64,000 nt of DNA from the NCBI GenBank assembly GCA_947649645.1, contig CANSSP010000013.1:1-64000 (forward strand), given 5' to 3'. This stretch comes from an uncultured Roseburia sp. (GTDB taxonomy: Bacteria; Bacillota; Clostridia; Lachnospirales; Lachnospiraceae). Made by a program: the position numbers and the translations under genes. The notes beneath the pieces were generated by a model. It had not been told where the DNA came from. It saw nothing but the letters and a program-made list of their open reading frames with translations, and made no database searches. Positions within the stretch are counted from its first letter, which is position 1; each line of letters opens with the position of its first letter. Below, piece by piece: positions 35,260 to 45,191 of this stretch.

Positions 35260-36237
35260 CTACAGTGCAAAATGATAAAACATTTCCAGAAACCGCCCGC
35301 GCGCTTCCTCCTGCCCGATCAGTTTCTCAAGCTTCTCGATACTGCGGCCGGACAGCCACGCTTTATGGGCGTTATAATAATGATTTGCGATTTTCCAGAA
35401 TTTCTCCGGATAAGCCAGATAAAAATAAAGATACTTAAGCTCCTGCGGAGATATCCTGTGCACCTTATCATAAGCGCGGATGAAATCCATGCCCAGTCCG
35501 GTGTTCCAGTTATTTTTCTCCAGCATCTTGCGCATGAAATTTGCAAGATCACTGATCCGCACCTGATACGAAAAACGGTCAAAATGAACGACCGTCACAC
35601 TTTTTTTTGAAAAAAGCACATTGTGCTGATTGTAATCTCCGTGACAAAAACCAAAAATATCCGGTTCCGGCTCCTCTTTTCTGAGAAGTTCCGTCACATT
35701 TTTTGCCTTTTCCATAAAAGAAGCATACTGCCCCGCAAAGATCACTTCAAACTGATTCTTTTTCTTTTTGGCACGTATGTAATTCTTCACCTTGTTCAGC
35801 TCGCGGTTATGTTTCTCATAAAATTTAAGAAGGGAGTCCGGATCCGCTTTTACAAATTCCGGGACCTCCCCCGGACAGGATGCCGCCGCGTTGTGAAGCT
35901 CTGCCAGCCGGCGTACCGCTTCCAGCATGTCATCCCGGCTCTTCGTGTCGCATTCCGCACCGGAAAAAGCGTCCATCACGATATATTTTCCCTCATCCTC
36001 GCCCACCGCGACCGGGCTGCCCTCTTTTGTGCGGATGACGGTCTCCACCGACAGTCCGCACCCCTTTAAATGTTCCAGCATATCCGCCAGAAACCCTGCG
36101 CGCTCTGCGGAACCCCTGTATTCCTTCAGCACCTTCAGGCCCTTACTGGTATCGCAGATGTAACTCTCCCGTCCTTTGGAGACGGATTTTATTTCCAGCT
36201 CATATTGTTCCAATACCTGTTCCGGTCGATTATACAC
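35260..36237 (-). CDS. CotS-family spore coat kinase-like protein
   Basis: A 325-residue protein of the aminoglycoside-phosphotransferase-like superfamily to which spore coat proteins CotS and CotI belong. The catalytic-loop motif FGFCHGDYNQHNVLF at about residue 205 has Asp and Asn in place, and a metal-Asp region FDRFSYQVRISDLANF follows. The N-terminal lobe has KVLKEYRG in place of the usual Lys motif. GTG at 36237 is preceded by GGAGG at 7 bases, whereas the ATG at 36291 has no site; the protein then starts VYNRPEQVLEQYELEI as related proteins do. It lies in a gene string with cca and proS. Whether it phosphorylates anything is unknown. Confidence 0.85.
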   Translation of the reverse strand: MYNRPEQVLEQYELEIKSVSKGRESYICDTSKGLKVLKEYRGSAERAGFLADMLEHLKGCGLSVETVIRTKEGSPVAVGEDEGKYIVMDAFSGAECDTKSRDDMLEAVRRLAELHNAAASCPGEVPEFVKADPDSLLKFYEKHNRELNKVKNYIRAKKKKNQFEVIFAGQYASFMEKAKNVTELLRKEEPEPDIFGFCHGDYNQHNVLFSKKSVTVVHFDRFSYQVRISDLANFMRKMLEKNNWNTGLGMDFIRAYDKVHRISPQELKYLYFYLAYPEKFWKIANHYYNAHKAWLSGRSIEKLEKLIGQEEARGRFLEMFYHFAL

Positions 36238-36309
36238 AAAAATCCCTCCATACGATTCATTTACGGTTTCTCTACCGTGTCTATTCATCATATGTCAGGT
36301 TCTCTGTAT

Positions 36310-37713
36310 TCATGACAAAAGCTTTCGCTGCCGCTTTGTCCTCCTGTCTGTCTGCAGCCGTCCCTTTTCCTGCGCAAACTTTAAAAGCAGATCTTTCCGG
36401 TTCATCTCCGGCTGCTCAATCACCAGCGAAAGCATCTCTTTTAAGGTATCTCCAAGCTCTTTGCCCGGCGTCATTCCCGCTCTTATCAGATCCCTGCCGT
36501 CCACCGCCAGATCTTTTACGGCAAGGCACTGCCGCTGTCTTATGATATCCCGGTACATCTGCTCAAAAGCGTCGACATAAGCCATTTTTTCCTCTTTCCG
36601 GTAACTGCTCTGCGCCAGTATATCGGCGCGCCTTATGGCAAAGAGCGCCGGGTACAGCTCTGCACCGGCCCGGCTGACTGACCGGCGGATATTTTGCGCC
36701 TTAAGCTCCGGATTATCGTCATGCCAGCGGATCAGTCTGCAGACCATGGCAGTCGTATCATTGTCAAATTTCAGCCGGCGCAGTATTTGTTCCGCCATTC
36801 TGCTCCCCTCCGCAGGGTGTCCGTAAAAATGATCGATCCCGTCCTCCCCCGTCCTCCGGCAGGCCGGCTTTGCCACATCGTGAAGCAGCATGGCAAGCCG
36901 CAATACTTTATCCGCCCCGACGTGTTTCAGCGCCTCCACGGTATGCCGTCCGACACTGTAACAGTGGTGCGGATTCTGCTGCGGCGTTTCCATCATCGCA
37001 TCAAATTCCGGCAGAAATACTGCCGTAAGCCCTGTCGTGTAAGCCATAAGAAGCGCCTCGGGATGATCGGACACTAAAAGCCTGACAAGCTCTGCCTGGA
37101 TGCGCTCCGCGCTCACCCTTGCCAGATTGCCCGCCAGATCTCCTGCCGCCGTCTGCGTCTCTTCTGCAACCGTAAATCCAAGCTGCGCACAAAAGCGGAC
37201 TGACCTGAGCATCCTGAGCGCGTCCTCTGCGAACCGCTCCTGTGCATTTCCGACGCACCGGATCTGCCCCCGCTCCAGATCTTCCAGCCCGCCAAAAGCG
37301 TCGATAAGACCGCTCTTCTCATTGTACGCCATCGCATTGATCGTAAAATCACGCCGTCTTAAATCCTCCAGAAGGTTTCCCGTAAACCGCACTTCCTTCG
37401 GATGCCTGGCATCCTCATAAGCTCCGTCAATGCGATAGGTCGTCACCTCGAAGCCTTCCCTTCCCATCAGAACCGTAACGGTCCCATGGCGGATACCGGT
37501 ATCGACAGTCCGTGAAAACAGCTTCTTTACCTGCGCGGGCTTTGCGGACGTCGTAATATCCCAGTCCAGAGGCGTGCGCCCCAGAACCGAGTCCCGCACG
37601 CAGCCGCCAACCGCGTACGCCTCAAATCCTTCTGCTTCCAGTCGCCCGATGATCGCTTTTACATTTTCAGGCAGAGTAATTTTTACGCTGCCAGGCTTTT
37701 TGTGCTCCATCAA
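36310..37713 (-). CDS. cca: CCA tRNA nucleotidyltransferase with HD domain
   Basis: Adds or repairs the 3' CCA of tRNAs. The 467-residue protein has the class II head [22 protein letters not shown] (metal Asp pair in the D-x-D, given here in parts), the RRxxxN-type motif [12 protein letters not shown], neck [16 protein letters not shown], and a C-terminal HD domain ([23 protein letters not shown]). HD-domain Cca enzymes often have 2',3'-cyclic phosphodiesterase activity. It overlaps proS by 4 bases (ATGA). The visible tRNA-Tyr in this window lacks an encoded CCA, so the enzyme is needed for synthesis, not just repair. Confidence 0.93.
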   Translation of the reverse strand: MMEHKKPGSVKITLPENVKAIIGRLEAEGFEAYAVGGCVRDSVLGRTPLDWDITTSAKPAQVKKLFSRTVDTGIRHGTVTVLMGREGFEVTTYRIDGAYEDARHPKEVRFTGNLLEDLRRRDFTINAMAYNEKSGLIDAFGGLEDLERGQIRCVGNAQERFAEDALRMLRSVRFCAQLGFTVAEETQTAAGDLAGNLARVSAERIQAELVRLLVSDHPEALLMAYTTGLTAVFLPEFDAMMETPQQNPHHCYSVGRHTVEALKHVGADKVLRLAMLLHDVAKPACRRTGEDGIDHFYGHPAEGSRMAEQILRRLKFDNDTTAMVCRLIRWHDDNPELKAQNIRRSVSRAGAELYPALFAIRRADILAQSSYRKEEKMAYVDAFEQMYRDIIRQRQCLAVKDLAVDGRDLIRAGMTPGKELGDTLKEMLSLVIEQPEMNRKDLLLKFAQEKGRLQTDRRTKRQRKLLS

Positions 37714-39149
37714 TACGCCTTACCCCAGTACACCAGCTTATGCGCCGGTCTGCCACAGCAGACACAGGTTTCCGCTATCTGCTCCTGATCGTCAAACGGC
37801 ATACAGCGCGACGTCACTGTCGTATCCTCCTTGATCTTAAGCTCACAGGCCTCATCCCCGCACCACATGCCTCTGATAAAGCCGGGTTTTTCCGCCGCTG
37901 CCTTCTGAAATTCATCGTAGTCGTGCGCGTCTGAAATATGAGATGCAAGAAAATCCTTTGCGCGGGAAAGCATATCGTCCTGCATGGTCTTTAAGATCTC
38001 CGCCAGCCGCACGTTCAGCTCATCTAAAGGCACCACAATCTTTTCACGTGTATCGCGCCGCACAACAACGCACTGGCCCGCAGCAATATCTTTCGGCCCC
38101 AGCTCCACACGCACCGGAATCCCGCGCATCTCCTGTTCTGCAAATTTCCATCCCGGACTCTTCTCCGTGACGTCCATCTTTACCCGGAACTCTTTCGCAA
38201 GATTCCTGTGCACCTCTTCCGCCTTTTTAAGAACCCCTTCTTTCTGCTGCTGTATGGGGATAACCATCGCCTGTACCGGCGCAATCCGCGGCGGCAGCAC
38301 CAGACCGGAATCATCGCCGTGCACCATAATGATCGCCCCGATCAGACGTGTCGAAACCCCCCAGGACGTCTGGTGCACATACTGAAGCTGGTTTTCCTTA
38401 TCCGTATACTGAATCCCGAACGCCCTGGCAAAACCGTCTCCGAAATTGTGGCTCGTGCCGGACTGCAGGGCTTTCCCGTCATGCATCAGGGCTTCGATCG
38501 TATATGTCGCGGACGCTCCCGCGAACTTTTCGCGGTCCGTCTTCCTCCCTTTTACCATGGGGATCGCCAGCACTTCCTCACAAAAATCTGCATAAATATT
38601 CAGCATCTGTACGGTCCGCTCTTCCGCTTCTTCTTCCGTCGCATGAGCCGTATGGCCTTCCTGCCATAAAAATTCCGAGGAGCGCAGAAACGGCCTTGTC
38701 GTTTTCTCCCAGCGCACGACGGAACACCACTGGTTATAGACCTTTGGGAGATCACGGTAAGACTGGATAATGCCGGCGTACAGATCGCAGAACAGCGTCT
38801 CGGACGTGGGCCTTACGCACAGCCGCTCCGGAAGCGTCTCCAGGCCCCCCTGTGTCACCCATGCCACCTCCGGCGCAAATCCCTCCACATGATCCTTTTC
38901 CTTCTGAAGAAGGCTCTCCGGTATAAACATCGGCAGATATACATTTTCCACGTCAGCCTCCTTGAACCGCGCGTCCAGCTGCTTCTGCACATTTTCCCAG
39001 ATTGCATATCCGTTCGGCTTAAAGATCATACAGCCCTTGATGGACGAATAATCCATCAGCCCCGCTTTTTTAACCACGTCGGTATACCATTGCGCGAAGT
39101 CTTCCTCCATCGAAGTGATGGCTTCCACAAGTTTCTTTTCCTTTGCCAT
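37710..39149 (-). CDS. proS: Prolyl-tRNA synthetase (archaeal/eukaryotic-like ProS type 3)
   Basis: Charges tRNA-Pro. The 479-residue protein lacks the large editing insertion of the bacterial type and belongs to the shorter archaeal-like form found in many Clostridia. Class II motifs: motif 1 around [16 protein letters not shown], motif 2 [20 protein letters not shown] with [13 protein letters not shown] after it, and motif 3 in [19 protein letters not shown]-terminal Cys set ([19 protein letters not shown]) is typical of the zinc-binding tail, and the protein ends in Tyr (WGKAY), as this type does. RBS AGGAGACAG. No T-box leader is present; the gap to the upstream gene is only 39 bases. Confidence 0.95.
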   Translation of the reverse strand: MAKEKKLVEAITSMEEDFAQWYTDVVKKAGLMDYSSIKGCMIFKPNGYAIWENVQKQLDARFKEADVENVYLPMFIPESLLQKEKDHVEGFAPEVAWVTQGGLETLPERLCVRPTSETLFCDLYAGIIQSYRDLPKVYNQWCSVVRWEKTTRPFLRSSEFLWQEGHTAHATEEEAEERTVQMLNIYADFCEEVLAIPMVKGRKTDREKFAGASATYTIEALMHDGKALQSGTSHNFGDGFARAFGIQYTDKENQLQYVHQTSWGVSTRLIGAIIMVHGDDSGLVLPPRIAPVQAMVIPIQQQKEGVLKKAEEVHRNLAKEFRVKMDVTEKSPGWKFAEQEMRGIPVRVELGPKDIAAGQCVVVRRDTREKIVVPLDELNVRLAEILKTMQDDMLSRAKDFLASHISDAHDYDEFQKAAAEKPGFIRGMWCGDEACELKIKEDTTVTSRCMPFDDQEQIAETCVCCGRPAHKLVYWGKAY

Positions 39150-39188
39150 AATCTGTCTCCTCTTTCACACTTATGATTTTCCTTCATT

Positions 39189-39842
39189 TTATGACAACGT
39201 AAAAGGCTTGTCAATTTCAAACTCCTGTTTCCGGTGTGTGAGCGGGTGCTTAATGCCGATCTTATAAGAACAGAGCGCCAGAGGCTCTCCGGAGCGGCTC
39301 AGATTCTCTCTGAAACTGTATTTCCGGTCTCCCACAATCGGAAAACCTGCATGGGCAAGCTGTACGCGGATCTGGTGATGCCGCCCCGTAAAAAGCTTTA
39401 TTTTAAGAATGGAACGACCGCCTTTACTTGCGACAACCTCGTAAGAGAGCTCCGCATGTTTCGCCCCTGCCGTCCCGTGGGCGACAACAGCGGAAGTATT
39501 CGTCCCTGCATCGCGCAGAAGCTCGTCTGCAATCCGCCCTTTTTTCTTCTCCGGAACACCATGCACCATGGCATAGTAACATTTGTCCGCCAGACCGGCG
39601 GAAATCTGTCTGCTTAAATACGCCGCAGCCTCCTTTGTCTTTGCAAATACCATTACGCCCTGTACGGGCTGGTCCAGCCGGTGCACGACACCGATATAAG
39701 GCGGTTCCCCGCGCCCTGCACGGTAATTTTTCAGCAGGCTCTCCATATCCGGCTCCCCAAGCCGCCTTGTCTGCACCGCCGTTCCCGGCGGCTTATGGCA
39801 CACGATAATCGCTTCATCTTCATATATAATCCGGATATCCAT
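39189..39842 (-). CDS. RluA-family RNA pseudouridine synthase
   Basis: A 217-residue stand-alone pseudouridine synthase without an S4 domain. The catalytic motif VVHRLDQPVQGVMVFAKT (catalytic Asp in HRLD) is at about residues 53-70. Typical RluA-family surrounds are IVCHKPPGTAVQTRR and LFTGRHHQIRVQLAHAGFPIVGDRKY. The usual HRLDxxTSG reads HRLDQPVQG, which is common in this small subgroup. Target RNA (rRNA or tRNA) cannot be told. RBS AAGGAGAGG. Confidence 0.9.
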   Translation of the reverse strand: MDIRIIYEDEAIIVCHKPPGTAVQTRRLGEPDMESLLKNYRAGRGEPPYIGVVHRLDQPVQGVMVFAKTKEAAAYLSRQISAGLADKCYYAMVHGVPEKKKGRIADELLRDAGTNTSAVVAHGTAGAKHAELSYEVVASKGGRSILKIKLFTGRHHQIRVQLAHAGFPIVGDRKYSFRENLSRSGEPLALCSYKIGIKHPLTHRKQEFEIDKPFTLS

Positions 39843-39888
39843 ATCCTCTCCTTACTTTTCCCCGGACAACAGGGCGGGCAGCCGCCCT

Positions 39889-40578
39889 TTACAGCCGGAA
39901 GCGGTATCCGACGCCCCAGATTGTCTCGATATACTGCGGCTTGTTTGTATTCATCTCCACTTTTTCTCTTATCTTTTTGATGTGTACCGTAACCGTCGCG
40001 ATATCTCCGATCGATTCCATATCCCAGATTTCCCGGAATAATTCTTCTTTTGTAAATACATGATTCGGATTCTGCGCCAGAAACGTCAGAAGGTCAAATT
40101 CTTTTGTGGTAAACTGCTTTTCTTCCCCGTTGATCCAGACACGCCTTGCCGTCTTGTCAATCCTTATGCCTCTGATCTCTATCACATCGTTTTCCGGCAT
40201 ATTGCTGCCGATCAGCCGCTCGTAACGCGCCAGATGCGCCTTGACCCTGGCGACAAGCTCGCTCGGGGAAAATGGCTTTGTAATGTAATCGTCCGCGCCC
40301 AGTCCGAGTCCGCGTATTTTGTCGATATCATCTTTTTTTGCCGATACCATCAGAACCGGCGTATTCTTTTCCTCGCGAATCCGTCTGCAGATCTCAAAGC
40401 CGTCGACTCCCGGAAGCATCAGGTCGAGGATAAACATATCGAAATCCTCGGACAGCGCACGTTTTAACCCCACCATCCCATCGTTCTCCGTCTCCACCTC
40501 AAAGCCGCTCAGCTCCAGATAGTCTTTCTCCAGCTCTGCAATCGCCACCTCATCTTCAATGATCAACACCTTGCTCAT
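39889..40578 (-). CDS. OmpR/PhoB-family response regulator
   Basis: A 229-residue regulator: receiver with IIEDEVAIAEL, phospho-Asp in MFILDLMLPGVDG, VLMVSAKKDDIDK and ITKPFSPSEL; winged helix with FTTKEFDLLTFLAQNP and a C-terminal recognition part ATVTVHIKKIREKVE, ending GVGYRFRL. The ATG follows AGGAGGTGCC inside the 3' end of the kinase gene (23-base overlap), so the kinase is first in this operon, unlike the pair at 26.6-28.7 kb. Target unknown. Confidence 0.94.
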   Translation of the reverse strand: MSKVLIIEDEVAIAELEKDYLELSGFEVETENDGMVGLKRALSEDFDMFILDLMLPGVDGFEICRRIREEKNTPVLMVSAKKDDIDKIRGLGLGADDYITKPFSPSELVARVKAHLARYERLIGSNMPENDVIEIRGIRIDKTARRVWINGEEKQFTTKEFDLLTFLAQNPNHVFTKEELFREIWDMESIGDIATVTVHIKKIREKVEMNTNKPQYIETIWGVGYRFRL

Positions 40579-42058
40579 TTGGCACCTCCTGATATTTTCG
40601 AATCACAAAATACATCACTGTTCCGATGGATTCCCTGCTTGTCGCCCAGATCTTGCCTCCATGATCCTCTATGATCTTCTTCACGATGGAAAGCCCGATT
40701 CCGCTTCCGCCGGTGGAAGAATTGCGGGATGCGTCCGTCCGGTAAAAACGATCAAAAATATATGGCAGATCCCTCGATGCGATCCCCCGCCCGTTGTCCT
40801 CGATCTCTACCTGGATAAAATCACCCACATCCTTAATACGCATATTGATCAGTCCGTGCTGTTTGTCGAGATATTTGACCGCGTTTCCGATAATATTTCC
40901 GATCACCCTGCGCAGCTGCTCCGGGTCTGCTATAATCCGGACCATCTCGTCCACATAATTAAAATAGGAAAGACCAATGTTCTTTTCCTCCAGATCCAGC
41001 CCGATCTCATCCACGCAGTCGTTAAAATATTCCGCCACATTCAGCCGCGTAAAATTGTATGGGATACGGTTCGTATCAATCTTTGCATACAGCGTCAGCT
41101 CATTGATCAGCGTATCCATCTCGTTCGCTTTATTATAAATCGTCCTGATATAACGGTCGCGCTTTTCGGGCGTATCCGCCACGCCGTCAATCAGTCCTTC
41201 GGCATATCCTTTCACCGCGGTGATCGGCGTTTTTAAGTCGTGGGCAATATTGCTGATCAACGTCTTGTTTTCCCGCTCCCCCGTCATTTTTTCCTCGATA
41301 TTTTCTTTCAGGCGCTGGCGCATCTCTTCAAAATTTCTGCATAGCTCCCCGATCTCATCCCTGCTCTCCGCCTCAACTGTAAAATCCAGATTGCCGTCCT
41401 TTATGTTCTGCACTGCTATCTGCAGCTTTTTGATCGGATTGATGAGGCTGGTGTATATCCACATCGTGAGCATGCACGCCGTGAGCACTAAAATCAGCAC
41501 AACCGAAACCAGGATATCCGCGGCCAGGCTCTTGATCTCGGGAACCGTCTCCTCAAGAATCGTGACGATAAACGCACTGCCGTTTACACCGTCGGGATAC
41601 TGAAAATCAATCTGCTTGATCAGCGCCTGTTCCTTTCCGTCCACATACATCCCCGAATTGGCGTCCGACTCTGCAGCGCCGTATTCCGGCAGCTCCGTCA
41701 GCATCGCCACCCCCGCGTCTTCTCCGATATACACCAGCTCCCGATCCCTGCGCACAATCAAATAAGAACTCTTTTCTGCGAGTGTGGTATTGATTTCCTC
41801 AAGATAATCTTTATCCAGAAACTGCTCCGGGCGCTTTTTCGCTGCATCCGAAAGCTGTTCGTAAGCCTCTTTGGTAAAACGGCTTAAAAGCCGCATCGGA
41901 TTGGAGAAATAACTGTAATTGCCGTCGTTGACACCGTAGTTCTGTTCGATCTCCTTTAACTGGACATGCGAAAGGCCAAAGAGTGCCACAAGCGCCAGAA
42001 GAATCGGGACAAATATGATAATACAGAATGAAATGATAATCTTATTTTTGAATTTCAT
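40556..42058 (-). CDS. Sensor histidine kinase (HisKA type)
   Basis: A 500-residue membrane kinase: TM1 about 7-29, an outside domain of about 150 residues (about 30-180), TM2 about 183-206, HAMP (NPIKKLQIAVQNIKDGNLDF), a short coiled linker, phospho-His in SNIAHDLKTPITAVKGYAEGL, N box NIIGNAVKYLDKQ, G1 IEDNGRGIASRDLPYIFDRF and G2 STGGSGIGLSIVKKI. RBS GGGGGATTTAT. It heads a two-gene operon with its regulator; promoter at 42112. Confidence 0.94.
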   Translation of the reverse strand: MKFKNKIIISFCIIIFVPILLALVALFGLSHVQLKEIEQNYGVNDGNYSYFSNPMRLLSRFTKEAYEQLSDAAKKRPEQFLDKDYLEEINTTLAEKSSYLIVRRDRELVYIGEDAGVAMLTELPEYGAAESDANSGMYVDGKEQALIKQIDFQYPDGVNGSAFIVTILEETVPEIKSLAADILVSVVLILVLTACMLTMWIYTSLINPIKKLQIAVQNIKDGNLDFTVEAESRDEIGELCRNFEEMRQRLKENIEEKMTGERENKTLISNIAHDLKTPITAVKGYAEGLIDGVADTPEKRDRYIRTIYNKANEMDTLINELTLYAKIDTNRIPYNFTRLNVAEYFNDCVDEIGLDLEEKNIGLSYFNYVDEMVRIIADPEQLRRVIGNIIGNAVKYLDKQHGLINMRIKDVGDFIQVEIEDNGRGIASRDLPYIFDRFYRTDASRNSSTGGSGIGLSIVKKIIEDHGGKIWATSRESIGTVMYFVIRKYQEVPNEQGVDH

Positions 42059-42111
42059 ATAAATCCCCCGCAGTCATCCTCTTACACCTCAGAATTTGTG
42101 TGATACGGTTT

Positions 42112-42120
42112 ATTATAGCA
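42112..42120 (-). promoter_or_regulatory. Extended -10 promoter of the kinase-regulator operon
   Basis: Minus strand GTGCTATAAT: perfect TATAAT (42112-42117) preceded by TGC. The -35 region 17 bases upstream (TGGGAA) is poor. Confidence 0.55.
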
Positions 42121-42198
42121 CGAAAAAACGCGATTCCCATTTATTTTGTATAAAATAATCTAAAAATTTTGTAAAGGAAGCACCCGAAAAAGAAAGTC

Positions 42199-42227
42199 TT
42201 GACAGAATAACCGGACAGGTGTATTGT
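42199..42227 (+). promoter_or_regulatory. Promoter of the metK riboswitch transcript
   Basis: Perfect -35 TTGACA (42199-42204), 17-bp spacer, -10 TATTGT (42222-42227). Start expected near 42234, 30 bases before the SAM aptamer. Confidence 0.8.
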
Positions 42228-42265
42228 AAGAGCGTAGATTTGAAAATTCAATATTGTGCAAAATT

Positions 42266-42410
42266 TTCTTATTCAGAGTGATGGAGATACATAGGATCTG
42301 TGAAGTCACGGCAACCCCTCCACGGAAGGTGCCAGCCTGAGCGAGTAAATGCTGTACGAAAATCTTTTGCGCCGCACGGCGGGATTTTGAAACAGTTCGA
42401 ACAATAAGAG
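42266..42410 (+). ncRNA. SAM-I (S-box) riboswitch
   Basis: Conserved S-box blocks are present in order: TTCTTATTCAGAGTG (P1 and kink-turn start), GGTGGAG-like TGATGGAG, the GAAGTCACGGCAACC core, CGGAAGGTGCCA, the CCTGAGCGAG block and the closing AACAATAAGA that pairs with TTCTTATT. A P4-type hairpin carries CGCCGCACGGCG. A terminator follows at 42438. SAM binding should end transcription before metK, giving feedback control. Confidence 0.95.
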
Positions 42411-42437
42411 GATTTGATTATCTAACATACTGTCATA

Positions 42438-42467
42438 TCCACTTGTTTTCGCAGGTGGAATTTTTTT
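42438..42467 (+). terminator. Expression-platform terminator of the SAM riboswitch
   Basis: TCCACTTG-TTTTCG-CAGGTGGA (with a G-T pair) followed by AATTTTTTT, 35 bases before the metK start. Confidence 0.88.
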
Positions 42468-42501
42468 GTCCTGTTTTACAGAGAGAAAAGGAGAATGAAA
42501 G

Positions 42502-43689
42502 ATGGAAAAAAGATTATTTACATCGGAATCAGTGACGGAAGGACATCCGGACAAAGTCTGCGACGCCATTTCAGACGCAATCTTAGACGCCTGCATGGCA
42601 GAGGACCCGATGAGCCGCGTCGCCTGCGAGACGGCCAGCTGCACCGGTTTTGTACTCGTGACAGGAGAAATCACGACCAAAGCCCGTCTGGATATCCCGG
42701 CACTTGTGCGCCAGACCGTCAGAGAGATCGGGTATGACGACGCAAAGACCGGATTTGACGGCAATACCTGCGCGGTGATGGTAGCGCTCGACCAGCAGTC
42801 GCCCGACATCGCAATGGGCGTCGACAAAGCGCTTGAAGCCAGAGAGTCCAGCCTCTCCGACGAGCAGCTTGAAGCCATCGGCGCAGGCGACCAGGGTATG
42901 ATGTTCGGCTATGCGACAAACGAGACGCCGGAACTGATGCCCTATCCGGTCTCGCTCGCACACAAACTGGCCTTACAGCTGACAAACGTGCGCAAAGATA
43001 AGACGCTGCCTTACTTAAGACCGGACGGAAAGACCCAGGTCTCCGTGGAATATGACGAAAATGGAAAACCGGTCCGCTTAGAGGCCGTCGTCCTGTCCAC
43101 ACAGCATGACGAAAATGTGACGCAGGAACAGATTCACGCAGATATCCGCAAATATGTATTTGATCCGGTCCTTCCGAAAGAGATGATCGACGAAGGGACT
43201 AAGTTTTTCATCAACCCGACCGGAAGGTTCGTCATCGGCGGACCGCACGGTGACGCCGGACTGACGGGACGCAAGATTATCGTGGATACATACGGTGGAT
43301 ATGCACGTCACGGCGGCGGTGCCTTTTCCGGAAAGGACTGCACCAAAGTAGACCGCTCTGCCGCTTACGCAGCGCGGTATGTCGCCAAGAACATTGTCGC
43401 TGCAGGACTGGCAGATAAATGTGAAATCCAGCTCTCCTACGCAATCGGCGTTGCGCAGCCGACCTCTGTGATGGCGGATACGTTCGGAACCGGCAGGCTC
43501 TCCGATGAAAAACTGGTCGAGATCATCCGAAATAATTTTGACCTCCGCCCGGCTGGTATTATTCAGATGCTGAATCTCCGCCGTCCGATTTATCGCCAGA
43601 CAGCGGCGTACGGACATTTCGGACGCACAGACTTAGATCTCCCGTGGGAAGCAGTCGACAAAGCGGACAACCTGAAAAAATATTTATAA
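42502..43689 (+). CDS. metK: S-adenosylmethionine synthetase
   Basis: Makes SAM from methionine and ATP. 395 residues; signatures [21 protein letters not shown] at the N-terminus (given in full minus one), [12 protein letters not shown] (conserved ATP-binding loop) at about residue 130, and [16 protein letters not shown] at about 270. RBS AGGAGAATGAAAG. It is controlled by the SAM-I riboswitch immediately upstream, so the end product represses its own enzyme. A strong hairpin follows the gene. Confidence 0.98.
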   Translation: MEKRLFTSESVTEGHPDKVCDAISDAILDACMAEDPMSRVACETASCTGFVLVTGEITTKARLDIPALVRQTVREIGYDDAKTGFDGNTCAVMVALDQQSPDIAMGVDKALEARESSLSDEQLEAIGAGDQGMMFGYATNETPELMPYPVSLAHKLALQLTNVRKDKTLPYLRPDGKTQVSVEYDENGKPVRLEAVVLSTQHDENVTQEQIHADIRKYVFDPVLPKEMIDEGTKFFINPTGRFVIGGPHGDAGLTGRKIIVDTYGGYARHGGGAFSGKDCTKVDRSAAYAARYVAKNIVAAGLADKCEIQLSYAIGVAQPTSVMADTFGTGRLSDEKLVEIIRNNFDLRPAGIIQMLNLRRPIYRQTAAYGHFGRTDLDLPWEAVDKADNLKKYL

Positions 43690-43728
43690 TTGCTGTCTGC
43701 CGGATGACCGGCGGACGACCGTCCTAAA

Positions 43729-43763
43729 GAGGGCTGCGGCCGTAATTTTCGTCCGCAGCCCTC
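43729..43763 (+). terminator. Hairpin after metK
   Basis: Stem GAGGGCTGCGG (43729-43739) with CCGCAGCCCTC (43753-43763), 11 bp, 13-base loop. No T run follows directly, so it is terminator-like at best. Confidence 0.55.
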
Positions 43764-43771
43764 TCCCGTAC

Positions 43772-43800
43772 TTGTAAATTCCCACACAACGTGATAGTAT
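43772..43800 (+). promoter_or_regulatory. Probable promoter of the CoA-transferase gene
   Basis: -35 TTGTAA (43772-43777), 17-bp spacer, -10 TAGTAT (43795-43800), about 45 bases before the start codon. Confidence 0.5.
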
Positions 43801-43849
43801 AACAGTATGGTAAAAATTTAACAATCTGACAAAACGGGAGGTATTTGTG

Positions 43850-45190
43850 ATGGATTATTCACAGGAATACAAACAAAAGCTTGTCTCTGCCGACGAGGCC
43901 GTAAAGCTGATCCGCTCGGGAGACTGGGTCGATTTCGGCTGGTGCGTCAACACGGTCGACGCTCTGGATAAGGCTCTGGCAAAACGCACCGACGAATTAA
44001 AGGATGTCAACCTTCGCGGTGGTATCCTGTTAAAGCCCCTGGCGGTGTTTGACCGCGAAGACGCAGGGGAGCATTTTACCTGGAACTCCTGGCATATGTC
44101 CGGCGTGGAACGCAAGCTGATAAACCGCGGCTGCGCCTACTACGCTCCCATCCGTTACTCGGAGCTGCCGCGCTACTACCGCGATTCCGAAACACCGGAC
44201 GCCGTCGCAATGTTCCAGGTTGCGCCGATGGATTCCCATGGCTACTTTAACTTCGGACCAAGTGCTTCCCATCTCGGTGCAATGTGTGAGACGGCAAAAG
44301 ATATCATCGTCGAAGTAAATGAAAACATGCCTCGCTGCCTTGGCGGTACGGAATGCGGCATACATATCTCCGATGTCACTTACATTGTAGAAGGTGACAA
44401 TCCGCCTGTCGGCGAAATGGGTGCCGGCGGCGCAGCCACGGACGTAGACAAAGCCGTCGCAAAGCTGATCGTCGAAGAAATTCCCAACGGCGCCTGCTTA
44501 CAGCTGGGAATCGGAGGCATGCCAAATGCAGTCGGCTCCCTGATCGCAGAGTCAGACTTAAAAGATCTGGGCGTTCACACCGAGATGTACGTCGATGCGT
44601 TTGTCGATATCGCACGCGCCGGCAAGATCAATGGTTCCAGAAAAAATATCGACCGTTTCCGTCAGACATACGCATTTGGAGCCGGCACGAAAAAAATGTA
44701 CGATTATATGGATGAAAACCCGGAGCTGATGAGCACACCGGTAGACTATACAAATGATATCCGTTCCATCGCCGCGCTGGACAATTTTATCTCCATCAAC
44801 AATGCGGTAGATGTCGATTTATTCGGACAGATCAATTCCGAATCCGCCGGGACCAGACATATCAGCGGGGCAGGCGGACAACTTGATTTTGTACTGGGAG
44901 CTTACCTCTCCAGAGGAGGGAAGAGCTTTATCTGCTGCTCGTCGACATTCAGGACAAAAGACGGACAGTTAAAATCCCGCATCCTCCCCACATTAAACCC
45001 GGGCTCCATCGTGACTGACACCCGGGCGAATGTCCATTACCTCGTCACCGAATACGGCAAGGTAAATTTAAAAGGACTTTCCACCTGGCAGAAAACAGAG
45101 GCCATCATTTCCGTGGCACACCCAGATTTCAGGGATGAACTCATCGCAGAAGCAGAAAAAATGCACATCTGGAGAAGAAGCAACAAATAA
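43850..45190 (+). CDS. Butyryl-CoA:acetate CoA-transferase-type enzyme (acetyl-CoA hydrolase/transferase family)
   Basis: A 446-residue family I CoA-transferase of the Cat1/But/4-hydroxybutyrate type, which moves CoA between acyl groups; in gut Lachnospiraceae the But enzyme makes butyrate from butyryl-CoA and acetate. The catalytic Glu is in [14 protein letters not shown], followed by [20 protein letters not shown], a diagnostic glycine-rich motif. [16 protein letters not shown] is the CoA-binding glycine loop. Substrate cannot be told from sequence alone: acetate/butyrate, propionate or 4-hydroxybutyrate are possible. ATG 43850 sits 8 bases after GGGAGG; GTG just before is an alternative. 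No other butyrate-pathway genes are in the window. The CsoR-like fusion gene starts one base after its stop. Confidence 0.88.
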   Translation: MDYSQEYKQKLVSADEAVKLIRSGDWVDFGWCVNTVDALDKALAKRTDELKDVNLRGGILLKPLAVFDREDAGEHFTWNSWHMSGVERKLINRGCAYYAPIRYSELPRYYRDSETPDAVAMFQVAPMDSHGYFNFGPSASHLGAMCETAKDIIVEVNENMPRCLGGTECGIHISDVTYIVEGDNPPVGEMGAGGAATDVDKAVAKLIVEEIPNGACLQLGIGGMPNAVGSLIAESDLKDLGVHTEMYVDAFVDIARAGKINGSRKNIDRFRQTYAFGAGTKKMYDYMDENPELMSTPVDYTNDIRSIAALDNFISINNAVDVDLFGQINSESAGTRHISGAGGQLDFVLGAYLSRGGKSFICCSSTFRTKDGQLKSRILPTLNPGSIVTDTRANVHYLVTEYGKVNLKGLSTWQKTEAIISVAHPDFRDELIAEAEKMHIWRRSNK

Positions 45191-45191
45191 T

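Noticed and set aside
36238-36291. ATG at 36291 as start of the cotS-like gene
   Set aside because: No ribosome binding site precedes it, while GTG 36237 has GGAGG at good spacing and matches the family start.
39150-39188. T-box leader of proS
   Set aside because: Only 39 bases separate proS from the upstream gene; no room and no T-box sequence.
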